Source: CAYTGM01 sp964437365 (lineage in GTDB: Bacteria > Sumerlaeota > Sumerlaeia > SLMS01). From it: a stretch of DNA of 64,000 nucleotides. Under the pieces are notes generated by a model. The model made no database searches, was not told the origin of the DNA, and worked only from the letters and a program-made list of their open reading frames with translations. The position numbers and the translations under genes were made by a program. Shown here in pieces: positions 1 to 8,664 of this stretch; the stretch's first letter is position 1, and the number at the start of each line of letters is the position of its first letter. The stretch lies in contig CAYTGM010000007.1 of assembly GCA_964437365.1 (NCBI GenBank), positions 62,001-126,000 on the forward strand, read 5' to 3'.

Positions 1-812
1 AGTACACCGGCGGGACAGAAGACGCACTTAGCGGGACAGCCGCGATTTCCGTGAATGACGGCGATGGGGTTACCTGTTTCTGGTGAAGTATATAACTGGT
101 TTTTAAGCAAATGCCGAGCGGGAAGTGGCAGTTCGTCGAGGTCATAGTTAAGGTCGCGTTTTCCCGTAAAGAAGACACGTTCCGCGAAGTCTTCCTGTTC
201 CTGAAGTTCTATATTCTTTTCCGGCCCTGCGGAGCGCTTCTTCGATCTCGCAATCTGTGCTTTCCCTTCCGGCTCCACCAGGTGCTCCCCCGGTTTTTCC
301 TCAAACCGCTGAAGAAGCTCTCCACGAAAATGAAGTCCGCGTATATCGGAGAACGAAACGCCAGAAGCAATTTCTTCTACAGCAAGCTCTGGTTCGTTGG
401 GGAGAATAACATCAAGGTGGGGGTAATCCACGAGAACGCTTCGTGCGTTTACAACGAGTGTTTCCCCTTTTGCAACGGTCACGATGTCGGGGTTCAGTTC
501 CTTAGCAATCCTGCATGTTTCAAGGTCTCCATCAAGTGTTGCTGTTGTGGAGTTGAGAATAAGGACATCGGGCTTGAACTTTTTCAGGTGGCTGATGAAG
601 TGCTCCCAGGTTTTATTGGCAGCTGGATAATCATAGATTCGACACTTTGATCCGGTACGCTCGGCGCAAGCTGCAGAGAGCGCGAGATCCATCGGCGGAA
701 AGACAACCTGAACAGTCTGGTCCTCAACGGTACACTGACAGCGGTCGTCACGGCGATAGAGCCCTGTTGGCGGGTTGATCAAAAAGATTTTCTTAAAGGG
801 TTTGCGAGCCAT
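1..812 (-). CDS. B12-binding / radical SAM protein, C-terminus cut by window edge
   Basis: This open frame runs unbroken for 270 codons from an ATG at 812 off the left edge, so only the N-terminal part is present. The start reads MARKPFKKIFLINPPTG, the usual opening of cobalamin-binding radical SAM proteins, followed by an alpha/beta B12-binding-like domain (about residues 20-150) and a charged linker. At about residues 258-266 is GCPAKCVFC, the CxxxCxxC signature that binds the radical SAM 4Fe-4S cluster. The classical B12 motif DxHxxG is not obvious. Such proteins methylate or rearrange unactivated carbons; the substrate cannot be read here. It is the last of three minus-strand genes, 163 bases after the preceding stop. 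Confidence 0.85.
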   Translation of the reverse strand, partial: MARKPFKKIFLINPPTGLYRRDDRCQCTVEDQTVQVVFPPMDLALSAACAERTGSKCRIYDYPAANKTWEHFISHLKKFKPDVLILNSTTATLDGDLETCRIAKELNPDIVTVAKGETLVVNARSVLVDYPHLDVILPNEPELAVEEIASGVSFSDIRGLHFRGELLQRFEEKPGEHLVEPEGKAQIARSKKRSAGPEKNIELQEQEDFAERVFFTGKRDLNYDLDELPLPARHLLKNQLYTSPETGNPIAVIHGNRGCPAKCVFCPAGV

Positions 813-975
813 GAAATTTGTTTCTACTTAAGAGGGGTGGGGGCAGCCCTGAGAGCAAGACGACCACATGGAATAGAAAGAATAGAGCAAGGTTCAGGCA
901 AGCGGCAAGTTGATCATACGATACAATTGGTGTATTTTAGCCTCATCAGGCCAACAAATTGTTCGCCTGGGAAAC

Positions 976-2433
976 CTATTTCGGTGAATTACTGGACTCT
1001 GCGAAGGTCTGGCTGCTCTGGTAGATGCCATCGGGGCCATAGAGCTTGCGATCCAGCTCGATTGTTTTCTTGAGAGCGTCCGTTGCCCATTCCCAGGCAT
1101 CCTCAATACCTGCAGCAAGAAAAGGATCGGGAGTCCATTGCGACACGGGAACATTCGCGAGTCTGTTCAACGATTGAGCCAGAGTTGTTTCAACTGTAGC
1201 GACGGGAAAACCTGTTCTGTTCTCAACACGAAGGAAATTTGAATCGGTATCCAGAATAACAAGTATATCAAAGTGTGGCCAGCCGGTATTCCTGACCATA
1301 TCGTATCGTTTATCAGGTATTTCTGACTTCACACGATAAATACGAATATCTTCTTCGGCAGTCTTCAGGTGATAGACATAGCCCTTCTCAACTTGGGTCA
1401 AAGCACCCATTTCTTGAAGGTCAACTCGATCTATACGAGCTGCATCCCGTTCCACATCAAAGTAAGCATTCAGGATAGAGTCGAGGTTTGGAACCTGTAC
1501 GCCAATTTTCGGCACGGGAAACTCCATCAGAGATGCGTATTCTTCTTCCGTCATATAGACCCTGTCGGAAACTTTGGGTTCAAGTGGTTGACCGTTTTCA
1601 TCAAGCTCCAGCTGAACGGTCAAGATTTCTCCCGAAGCGGGAGAAGAGAGTAGCCAGTAGCCGTCTGAGTGTTTAACCGGATCCTGGTTTTGTATAGTCT
1701 GGTCGATAAGATAGTGAGGGTAACTGTTGGCCTGAGCCATTCTTTCTTTCAACCTCTCTTCAATAAGGGAGGAGAGTCCCACAACGATATCGCCGCGCTC
1801 CCGTGCTTCCTTAAGTACCTCGAGGGTTTTGCTGTCAGGTGAAGGTTCCTGCAACTGAAGCAAAGAGGACATTCCTGACACGGGTCTGGTTGATGGAAAA
1901 TTCACAAGGGTAAGAGCTGTGTTCCCCTCTTTTTCCAGTCTCTTCGACGAGGGAAATTTCTTTCTCTGTGCGGACTTTGGAATGAATCCGGAGATAAGTC
2001 GGTCTGTATATTCCTGGGGGGCAACCTGATAGCCTGTACTGATCGTGGTGGAGAGAAGAGCATCTTTAGCGGTCAGGTTCACGGCATCGTATTCCAGCTC
2101 ATCAAAGAAAGCTGCTGAAGGGTAAGTATAGGCAGTTTCCATGGATATACCGAGAGAGATCGAATTGCCGGTATCAATGAGATAGGCATCCCGGTTCTTC
2201 TTCTTTTCTTTCATCAGTGCTTTTTCGAACTCTATTTCAGCATCTGAAACGTCTGGGTCCAGAGCGAGAACGGGAAACATGTTCCGTGTGTTTCCAGACA
2301 TGATAACCGTTGCCTTCTGCTCGGCATGTAGAGCCGGCATGCTGGTCATCAGAAATAAAAATGTCAGAGTTAACTCAGGGATATACCGGATCAGGTTGAT
2401 TATTCGTCGTTGTCTTCTTCTTGTTGTTTCCAT
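976..2433 (-). CDS. Secreted protein of unknown function
   Basis: A 485-residue protein whose N-terminus has an Arg-rich stretch followed by a hydrophobic run ending in ALHA, which fits a Sec signal peptide cleaved near residue 37. The remainder is soluble, rich in charged residues and without a family motif that I recognise. The C-terminal third (from about residue 340) looks like a compact alpha/beta domain. The start overlaps the end of the upstream RmlD-like gene by 34 bases, so the two are probably co-transcribed and translationally coupled; no better downstream start keeps the signal peptide intact. The product is likely periplasmic or exported. Function unknown. Confidence 0.7.
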   Translation of the reverse strand: METTRRRQRRIINLIRYIPELTLTFLFLMTSMPALHAEQKATVIMSGNTRNMFPVLALDPDVSDAEIEFEKALMKEKKKNRDAYLIDTGNSISLGISMETAYTYPSAAFFDELEYDAVNLTAKDALLSTTISTGYQVAPQEYTDRLISGFIPKSAQRKKFPSSKRLEKEGNTALTLVNFPSTRPVSGMSSLLQLQEPSPDSKTLEVLKEARERGDIVVGLSSLIEERLKERMAQANSYPHYLIDQTIQNQDPVKHSDGYWLLSSPASGEILTVQLELDENGQPLEPKVSDRVYMTEEEYASLMEFPVPKIGVQVPNLDSILNAYFDVERDAARIDRVDLQEMGALTQVEKGYVYHLKTAEEDIRIYRVKSEIPDKRYDMVRNTGWPHFDILVILDTDSNFLRVENRTGFPVATVETTLAQSLNRLANVPVSQWTPDPFLAAGIEDAWEWATDALKKTIELDRKLYGPDGIYQSSQTFAESSNSPK

Positions 2434-3335
2434 CTCTCGTGTGTTTTCTTGATTCCCGTCTTAAATTTGATGCTTTTCCAACCAAGCTTTGTGAGGGCTG
2501 TGGTTTTCAGGGAAACATCTTTGACCCGAACTGCTGGAGACTCAACTTCTTCACGACTTTTGGTAACGATTTTGGACTTATCCAATTTGAACTGTTTGCA
2601 GATCAACTCGCCCATTTCAACTCGTGAAAGCGTATCCGGCCCTGCCGCGTGAAATTTCTTTCCAGGAATCTTATCCAGATTCTTAAGAAGAGTTTCGATC
2701 GCTTTGATCAAGTCATCGATGAAGATCGGTGTTCTCCATTCATCTTCGAATAGAGTAATCTCTTCTCCTTCGGTCAGACCATCAACGATCCAGCTGACAA
2801 AAGAACCCCGGCGGACAACTGGAGGACCGTAGACGAGAGATGATCGAAGGATGGTTCCCTTACTGTGCATTCTGACCAGACTCTCGGCCTCAAACTTCTG
2901 ACTGCCATAGACCGTTTTGGGTTTGGGGGGAGCAGCTTCACGATAAGGCGCGGCTTCTCCGTCAAAGACGAGATCGGTAGAAAGATAGATAAGTGGGGTG
3001 TCGGGAGCCAGTTCTTCAATTGCCGTGATGAAGTTACGGGTGGACAGGATATTAGAGTTTTCGGCATCAAACCGGTTTTCTTCGCACCAGTCGAGCTTTG
3101 TAGCCCCGGCACAATGAATGACCACTTTGGGCTTCATATCGCGAATAACCCGGTAAACGGCCAGCGGATCACTCAAATCAATAGGGAACGTGCTGACTCC
3201 CTCAAGTTCGATAGGTTGATTAAAGAAAGTTCCGGCAACCTCATAGCCAGCCTCTACTAATGCCGGGGCAAGATGCTGCCCAACATAGCCACTGGCTCCT
3301 GTAACGAGAATATGCCCTTCCAGATTCTTTTTCAT
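2400..3335 (-). CDS. NAD(P)-dependent sugar-nucleotide reductase, RmlD-like
   Basis: A 311-residue short-chain dehydrogenase/reductase of the extended type. The N-terminal Rossmann motif GASGYVG (residues 14-20) binds NAD(P), and the active-site pair appears as YGSQK near residue 145 after LSTDLVFDG, the wording typical of dTDP-4-dehydrorhamnose reductase (RmlD) and its relatives such as MAT2B. RmlD catalyses the last step of dTDP-L-rhamnose synthesis in the cytoplasm. This copy is more divergent than the second paralogue at 36.4 kb and has no rmlA/B/C neighbours, so the substrate is uncertain. It overlaps the following secreted-protein gene by 34 bases. Confidence 0.85.
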   Translation of the reverse strand: MKKNLEGHILVTGASGYVGQHLAPALVEAGYEVAGTFFNQPIELEGVSTFPIDLSDPLAVYRVIRDMKPKVVIHCAGATKLDWCEENRFDAENSNILSTRNFITAIEELAPDTPLIYLSTDLVFDGEAAPYREAAPPKPKTVYGSQKFEAESLVRMHSKGTILRSSLVYGPPVVRRGSFVSWIVDGLTEGEEITLFEDEWRTPIFIDDLIKAIETLLKNLDKIPGKKFHAAGPDTLSRVEMGELICKQFKLDKSKIVTKSREEVESPAVRVKDVSLKTTALTKLGWKSIKFKTGIKKTHERWKQQEEDNDE

Positions 3336-3416
3336 GATCTAATGGCCATCTCCTGATGAAAACTACGTGCATCCAAAGGCAACAGCATCAGGTGGGCAAA
3401 CGATAAACATCTATCA

Positions 3417-3461
3417 GGCCTCTAAATCGAAGAAAAGGAGGCCCCGATCAGGACTGATCGG
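3417..3461 (-). terminator. Double hairpin after the secreted-protein gene
   Basis: Read on the minus strand, 15 bases after the stop at 3476, a perfect 7-base-pair hairpin with a four-base loop (3444-3461) is followed by a second inverted repeat (GGCCTC/GAGGCC, 3417-3422 with 3438-3443) whose loop carries a short T-rich run. This would fit transcription termination, although no long U tract follows. Confidence 0.4.
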
Positions 3462-3475
3462 CTGGGAAGATGTTC

Positions 3476-4978
3476 CTAATAGAAGATCCAGAGGTCTTCG
3501 AGCGATTCTCGAGGGGATGGAGCACTGGTTGGATTCAGAGGGTTTGAAGCAGAACTGTTGTAGAAAACAATTCGGTCAAAACTGATATTGTAAGACCTGC
3601 CTGACATTTGAAAGAGATGATAACCAGCCGTTAAAAAGACCCGAGGGTCATTATCAATACCGTGGTTACTGTCTTCCAGGAACGTGCTGTAACCCCATCC
3701 ATTCCCGCCTTCATGGCTGCCATGGAACGTCTTGGTCCAGGTGCCGTTATTAATGCGGGTCCAGCAATCGTTCTCCTCAGTTTGATCACTTGGGTGATTA
3801 TGTTCCATTCTCAACCGATACTGGTATTCGCCAGGGTTCTGGATCTTGAAGGTATAATTGAGAGTTCCGTTTCCGGGAGTGCGGTCAATCCCGGGCTTAT
3901 TCCACCGATAAAAGCCAGACCCTGTGTAACCTGGCTCATTCGTTTCGAAAACCCAATGATCCACAATGGGAGCAGATTCAACCTCCATGATCAGCAGCCC
4001 ATTCTGTTCGACAAAAGCGTTGTCGATGGGAGGCGGCGGTCCGGTGGGGGTCGGAGTTGGGGTGGGTGTAGGCGTTGGGCCAAGCGAGTCTATGACTGTG
4101 AAATTTATGACGTATGGGGACCCTATACCAGCAGAGAGACTGGCTGGAGTAACTGTAATGGTGTGTTCTCCGAGTGATGGTGTCCAGGCATTGTAATCAC
4201 CATTGCTGTCCCCTGCCAGTGCGAAAGGTTCGGTGTTTTCGGTTCTAAAGTCTGAATCGTCATCGTACCCGAACTGAACTCCATCAGCATTCGTCGTCTC
4301 GGCCCGGACATTGAGATTGCGGGAGGGAAGCGTGGATAGATCCAGCGTTGTGCCTTCGGTTAGGTCCTGAATGTCCGAATCTGTATCCGCATTGACGAGA
4401 ACTAGGCGCTGAACGGCGGGGTCTGGTCCCACGGTGGGGCTGGGAGTCGGGGTAGGTGTGGGAGTCGCATTGGGATCGGGAGTTGGTGTTGGCGTGGGGA
4501 TCGGCGTGGGAGTGGGCGATGGAGAGGGTGTGGGTGTTGGTTGATTTGAAGCAATAACAGTGAATTCAATTTCTTTTATGGGCCCTGGATTAGATAACTG
4601 GCCAACAGCAAGGGCCGATAAGGTATGACTGCCCAGGGAAGGAGTCCAGGAGTTGTAATCGCCGTTATCATCTCCCTGAAGGGTGTATGGTTCCGTTGTT
4701 TCGGTTCTGTAGGAAAGATTACCATCGTACCCAAATTGTACGGTAGTCGCGTCGGAAACTTCAGCACGAACGTTGAGGTCTTCACCAACGATGCTGAGAT
4801 CAATGATATCTCCGTCTTGAAGTTCCTGGATATCGAGGTTTGTGGCTGCATCGACGAGGACGAAGCGGTCGATCTCAGGTCCGTCTAAGTCAGGAATGGG
4901 GAGGGCTAAAGATATGGAGGATAATAGAAGAGTTAAGAAACAGTATATGTGGCGCTGCACGGTAGAGCTACCTTGCAT
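3476..4978 (-). CDS. Secreted modular protein with duplicated domain and carbohydrate-binding-like C-terminus
   Basis: I place the start at the ATG at 4978 because it opens directly into a signal peptide (hydrophobic core ending SLALPIP); an upstream ATG at 5050 adds 24 residues without export features. The mature protein has two copies of a beta-rich domain of about 110 residues (each starts with a V-L-V-x-A-x-T-x-x-D-I-Q motif and contains GDYN-WTPSLG-HT), separated by Pro-Thr linkers, then a third Pro-Thr linker and a C-terminal domain of about 150 residues that resembles the CBM6-like tail of GH115-type glycan enzymes (FYRW, GTLNYTFKIQNPGEY). No catalytic domain is visible. It probably binds glycan at the cell surface or outside the cell. 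Confidence 0.75.
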   Translation of the reverse strand: MQGSSTVQRHIYCFLTLLLSSISLALPIPDLDGPEIDRFVLVDAATNLDIQELQDGDIIDLSIVGEDLNVRAEVSDATTVQFGYDGNLSYRTETTEPYTLQGDDNGDYNSWTPSLGSHTLSALAVGQLSNPGPIKEIEFTVIASNQPTPTPSPSPTPTPIPTPTPTPDPNATPTPTPTPSPTVGPDPAVQRLVLVNADTDSDIQDLTEGTTLDLSTLPSRNLNVRAETTNADGVQFGYDDDSDFRTENTEPFALAGDSNGDYNAWTPSLGEHTITVTPASLSAGIGSPYVINFTVIDSLGPTPTPTPTPTPTGPPPPIDNAFVEQNGLLIMEVESAPIVDHWVFETNEPGYTGSGFYRWNKPGIDRTPGNGTLNYTFKIQNPGEYQYRLRMEHNHPSDQTEENDCWTRINNGTWTKTFHGSHEGGNGWGYSTFLEDSNHGIDNDPRVFLTAGYHLFQMSGRSYNISFDRIVFYNSSASNPLNPTSAPSPRESLEDLWIFY

Positions 4979-5223
4979 GTTATCGTAATGAAAGTCTTCT
5001 CGGTCCAAACCTGCAATGTCAAGCGCTAGCATGACGACCTTGGTGAGCAAAACTTTTTCGAAGTTTCCAGAATTCTCGAGAACGAGTCTGGTTCAAGTTC
5101 GATCTGATTTAATGATATGAATTTCCCTCCTCCCTTGACCTTATCTGGGAGAGGGCTGTTATTGGGCCGGCTTCTTTCCGGTAGAAGGAGCTAAACCAAG
5201 ATTTATTCAACGGAATTGTATTC

Positions 5224-6180
5224 ATGTCAAAAGCACTTATTGTTGGCTCTGTAGCCTTGGACAGCATTGAAACACCTCATGGAAAAGTAGAAGCAGCATT
5301 AGGTGGTTCTGCTTCTTTCGGCAGTGTTTCCGCCTCGTATTTTACCGATGTATCGATCGTCGGAGTCGTTGGAGAAGATTTTCCTGACGAGAATATTGAT
5401 AAACTAAAATCTCGTGGAATTGATCTCGGAGGAGTAGAACGCGTTCCTGGAAAGACATTTCACTGGTCGGGTTACTATGAACGGGACATGAATGTTGCCC
5501 ATACGAATACAACAGAACTGAATGTCTTTGCTGATTTCCAGCCAAGACTGACGGACTATCAAAGGGATATTCCTTTCGTCTTCCTTGCGAATATACATCC
5601 GCAGCTGCAGCTTGAAGTCCTGGACCAGGTGAAGGATCCGAAACTTGTTGCTGTCGATACCATGAATTTCTGGATCGAGGGTGAAAAACAGGCTCTGACT
5701 GATGTGATCAAGCGGTGTGATATCCTGCTGGTGAACGACCAAGAGGCACGCCAGTATTGTGAGAAGGTTAATCTGATTGAGTGCGGTCGTGAACTCCAGG
5801 AATTGGGTCCGCAAACCGTTGTGGTCAAGAAAGGGGAGCATGGTGCGATGCTTTTTCAGAAAGATCGCATTATATACTGCCCAGCTTATCCACTGGAGAA
5901 TGTGAAAGACCCAACTGGTGCGGGCGATACATTTGCAGGAGCTATGATCGGTTACCTCGCTAAACTCGGAGATGTTAACCAGGATAACCTGGTTAGAGGT
6001 GTGCACCTTGGAACCTGCATGGCCTCGTTTGTTGTGGAAGATTTCAGTATTAACCGAGTCATCAATATTCAGGAAGGCGAACTGAAAGCACGTACAGACA
6101 TGATCCGACATCTCGTGAATCTGCCAGAGCTGGACCCGCAGACACTTCACGACATCCTTCAACTTCAAGACAAAGCTTAA
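5224..6180 (+). CDS. PfkB-family sugar/nucleoside kinase
   Basis: A 318-residue ribokinase-fold kinase. The N-terminus has the substrate-binding GGSASFGSVSA motif (about residues 27-37), and the PfkB signature 2 reads DPTGAGDTFAGA at about residues 229-240, with the catalytic base Asp near 235 and the anion hole GAGD. It phosphorylates a sugar or nucleoside using ATP in the cytoplasm. The gene begins a plus-strand run with a DinB-like gene 21 bases downstream and hom after that, across from adenosylhomocysteinase. This setting suggests adenosine, a product of SAH hydrolysis, as a possible substrate. That is inference; the family alone does not show it. Confidence 0.88.
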   Translation: MSKALIVGSVALDSIETPHGKVEAALGGSASFGSVSASYFTDVSIVGVVGEDFPDENIDKLKSRGIDLGGVERVPGKTFHWSGYYERDMNVAHTNTTELNVFADFQPRLTDYQRDIPFVFLANIHPQLQLEVLDQVKDPKLVAVDTMNFWIEGEKQALTDVIKRCDILLVNDQEARQYCEKVNLIECGRELQELGPQTVVVKKGEHGAMLFQKDRIIYCPAYPLENVKDPTGAGDTFAGAMIGYLAKLGDVNQDNLVRGVHLGTCMASFVVEDFSINRVINIQEGELKARTDMIRHLVNLPELDPQTLHDILQLQDKA

Positions 6181-6201
6181 ACTCAAAAGGAGCGGCTGAA
6201 A

Positions 6202-6678
6202 ATGGGCTCGATGGAAAGTTTAAAAGTTCAGACTCAAAAACTGAGAGCAGCTACAGCAAATCTGCTGACTGGCGGTGAAGATGTTTGTGACCAGATTCCT
6301 CCCACCTGGAAGAATAATCTCCGTTGGCATGTTGGTCATCTGGTGATCACTCCACGGCTTCTTACACTGGGGTTGCTGAAGGAGGATCTGGGTGTCCCGG
6401 AAGAGTATAGACGGTGGTTTGCAAAAGGTACGAGCCCGGCTGATTGGGGAGACCAGGATATTCCTTCTTACAATCAACTACTGAATGAGTTCACTGAAGG
6501 GATGGACGTTCTCTTTAAGAAACTTGAAGGACGTGAACTGGAAACTTTTTCTGAGCCATATACGACTTCTGTCGGCGTTGTACTCACGTGCCCTTCTGAA
6601 TCGCTTGTTTTCAGTCAGGCTCATGATGGTATTCATCTTGGGATGATTCTCGCCCTTAAGCGTGCACTGAATAATTAA
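6202..6678 (+). CDS. DinB-like four-helix protein
   Basis: A 158-residue protein with the helical pattern of the DinB/YfiT-like superfamily (DinB_2). A first His sits in WHVGHL near residues 44-49 and a C-terminal helix carries HDGIHLGM, the usual positions of the metal-binding histidines. Family members are metal-dependent thiol transferases, often using bacillithiol or mycothiol, so the bshA homologue at 20.1 kb in the same window supports such a role. The gene lies 21 bases after the PfkB kinase and 49 bases before hom, and is likely in the same transcript. An AAAGGAG ribosome-binding site precedes the ATG. Substrate unknown. Confidence 0.75.
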   Translation: MGSMESLKVQTQKLRAATANLLTGGEDVCDQIPPTWKNNLRWHVGHLVITPRLLTLGLLKEDLGVPEEYRRWFAKGTSPADWGDQDIPSYNQLLNEFTEGMDVLFKKLEGRELETFSEPYTTSVGVVLTCPSESLVFSQAHDGIHLGMILALKRALNN

Positions 6679-6727
6679 CCTGTTCATTCAATGATAATTA
6701 TATAGACATTCGGAAAGGAAGAAACAA

Positions 6728-8032
6728 GTGGCCAAAACATTTCGTGTCGGACTGATAGGCTTTGGTAATATTGGTACCGGACTGAACAAATACTTTCAGC
6801 AGAACCGGGAACTCATGGAGAGAAGAACGGGTATTGAACTCGAGCTGAAAGCCATCTGTGATCGTAACTTCAATAAGCCGAAAGATACAAATCCACCAGA
6901 GACAACTCGTCTCACTGGAGACTGGAAAGAAATCACTGAGGCTGACGATATAGACGCTGTCGTAGAACTGATCGGTGTCGGAAAAGATGGCGACCCTTCA
7001 AAGGCGCGGGAAGTTGCTGTTTCTGCACTCAGCAACAAGAAACACTTTATCACGGCCAATAAAGGGCTGATCGCTCCCTATGGCTCAGAGCTTCATGAAC
7101 TCGCCAGGAAGAATGGAGTACTTTGTCTCTACGAGGCAAGCGTTGGTGCAGGGATTCCGATCATCGCCAGTCTTCAGCACTCACTTATTGCTAACGACTT
7201 TAAGTCTATACATGGGATGGTCAACGGTACCTGCAACTACATACTGACAGAACTGGATAGAGACCCCAGGTTAACCGTAGAAGACACGATTGAAACAGCA
7301 AAAGAACTGGGCTATGCGGAACCTGACCCGACTTTTGATGTCGAGGGTCATGACTCGGCCTATAAGATTGTGATTCTTTCCTCACTTGCTTATAATCAGC
7401 GCTTTCTCTTCGAAGATGTAAGAATGGAAGGTCTTCGTGAACTGACAGGGGTTGAATTCGACGTTGCGCGACGCAATAACCTTTCTCTCAAGCTGGTGGC
7501 TTCTGCCGTAAAACAGCCTTCAGGCAAAGTCTCACTGGAAGTAGGCCCGGCCTTCATTCCAAAAGATCATGTTCTCGCCGGTGTAAATGGCGTCTACAAT
7601 GCCGTGCTTGTAGAAGGTGACCCAATTGGTGAAACGATGTTTTACGGAGCCGGTGCAGGTAAACCAAGCACCGCAAGTGGGTTACTGGCAGATATTGTCC
7701 TTGCTGCACGCATTCATGTGGACAAGCAGCAAAACCCTTATCCTCTTGAAATTTCTGGCGAAAGAAAGTGGATTTCGGCGCCCCAGGAAACGATGGGGTC
7801 ACATTATTACCGTATCAATTTTTCTGACTCAGAAAACCGGGAGAAGGCAGAAGAACTCGGTCTTCCGGGGAGACTCATCGAGAAGGGTGAATATACTCTG
7901 TCCTACGTAACAGAAGAAATCAGCCTTGCAGAATTAGACAATTTCCTTGGCAAACTTGAGCAGTCTCATGTCAATGTAGATCAGATTACACATGTAAGGC
8001 TTCTTTTTGGAGCCAATATTACGATCGAGTAA
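6728..8032 (+). CDS. hom: Homoserine dehydrogenase
   Basis: A 434-residue enzyme starting with GTG at 6728 after a good AAGGA site. It reduces aspartate semialdehyde to homoserine with NAD(P)H, the branch point to threonine, methionine and isoleucine. The N-terminal Rossmann motif is GFGNIGTG (residues 11-18); the catalytic domain shows MVNGTCNYIL and ELGYAEPDPTFDVEGHD, the family signature with the substrate-contacting Glu and Asp residues. From about residue 355 an ACT domain follows, which in related enzymes gives feedback control by threonine. Length is normal. The neighbouring adenosylhomocysteinase fits supply of the methionine cycle. Confidence 0.95.
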   Translation: MAKTFRVGLIGFGNIGTGLNKYFQQNRELMERRTGIELELKAICDRNFNKPKDTNPPETTRLTGDWKEITEADDIDAVVELIGVGKDGDPSKAREVAVSALSNKKHFITANKGLIAPYGSELHELARKNGVLCLYEASVGAGIPIIASLQHSLIANDFKSIHGMVNGTCNYILTELDRDPRLTVEDTIETAKELGYAEPDPTFDVEGHDSAYKIVILSSLAYNQRFLFEDVRMEGLRELTGVEFDVARRNNLSLKLVASAVKQPSGKVSLEVGPAFIPKDHVLAGVNGVYNAVLVEGDPIGETMFYGAGAGKPSTASGLLADIVLAARIHVDKQQNPYPLEISGERKWISAPQETMGSHYYRINFSDSENREKAEELGLPGRLIEKGEYTLSYVTEEISLAELDNFLGKLEQSHVNVDQITHVRLLFGANITIE

Positions 8033-8056
8033 CTCTTAGGAAAGGCGATCACTATC

Positions 8057-8587
8057 ATGGACCACGGCGCTCTCTTGACTCATCTGGCAGAACGACTCTA
8101 CAGGGATATTCGATTCGTCACGGAACAGAACCCTGTTCAAATTGTGGATGATGACGGAGCCCGGGCTTTTAATAATCTGCTCAATCGAGTCCGGACCAGT
8201 TTTGGAGAAGTTGATTATATTCAGGATTTTCAGAATTGGAGTCCGAGGACCATCAAGTACAAAGACGCTCTCGTTGTAGTGGGTCAGCTGCACGCTCTTC
8301 TTCAACAGCTTTCAGGAAGTGTTTCTGTACAGGCACCGGTTCCGAAACAACAAGTTTATGAGGCAGATAATCAGAATGATTTAAGTAATGATTCTGTAGA
8401 TCTTCCCCCTGCCTCAGAACAGAAGGTTTCTCAAAATATCTCTCAGAACGATTACTATGGAGATCAAATGCAGAAGGAGCCGCCTTCTGGCCGAAAACGC
8501 GAATCTCAATTTGATCAGGAACTGTATGGGAATAGCTCTATTCCTGACCGGAATGAAGACGGTACGATTCCCTTTCGACTCGATTGA
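8057..8587 (+). CDS. Hypothetical protein, structured N-terminus with disordered tail
   Basis: A 176-residue protein that I do not recognise. The first 95 residues are predicted to be mainly helical and folded (MDHGALLTHLAERLYRDI and later DALVVVGQLHALLQQL); the rest is rich in Gln, Asn, Asp, Ser and Pro and likely disordered. It follows hom by 24 bases and ends just before a strong intrinsic terminator, so it should be the last gene of the pfkB-dinB-hom transcript. No signal peptide or membrane segment is present. Confidence 0.65.
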   Translation: MDHGALLTHLAERLYRDIRFVTEQNPVQIVDDDGARAFNNLLNRVRTSFGEVDYIQDFQNWSPRTIKYKDALVVVGQLHALLQQLSGSVSVQAPVPKQQVYEADNQNDLSNDSVDLPPASEQKVSQNISQNDYYGDQMQKEPPSGRKRESQFDQELYGNSSIPDRNEDGTIPFRLD

Positions 8588-8607
8588 TAAATCCATAAGA
8601 GAAATAG

Positions 8608-8647
8608 AAAATCCCCTGCTTCCATCAGAAACAGGGGATTTTTTTTG
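8608..8647 (+). terminator. Rho-independent terminator after the hom operon
   Basis: An 11-base-pair perfect stem built on AATCCCCTG/CAGGGGATT with a 13-base loop is followed directly by a run of T. It lies 20 bases after the stop at 8587. The A-rich left flank means that it could also stop transcripts from the minus strand, where ahcY ends at 8665, so it probably works in both directions. Confidence 0.92.
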
Positions 8648-8664
8648 TCTATGAGTGTTCTATA

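Noticed and set aside
111..650. Plus-strand frame of 179 codons
   Set aside because: It is antisense to the radical SAM gene, whose minus-strand frame contains clear motifs and no stop.
2410..2652. Plus-strand frames over the RmlD-like gene
   Set aside because: Antisense to a conserved minus-strand enzyme.
3966..4196. Plus-strand frame with Gly-Val repeats
   Set aside because: Antisense shadow of the Pro-Thr linker codons of the secreted gene at 3476-4978; similar shadows occur at 46035-46508 and 47186-47932.
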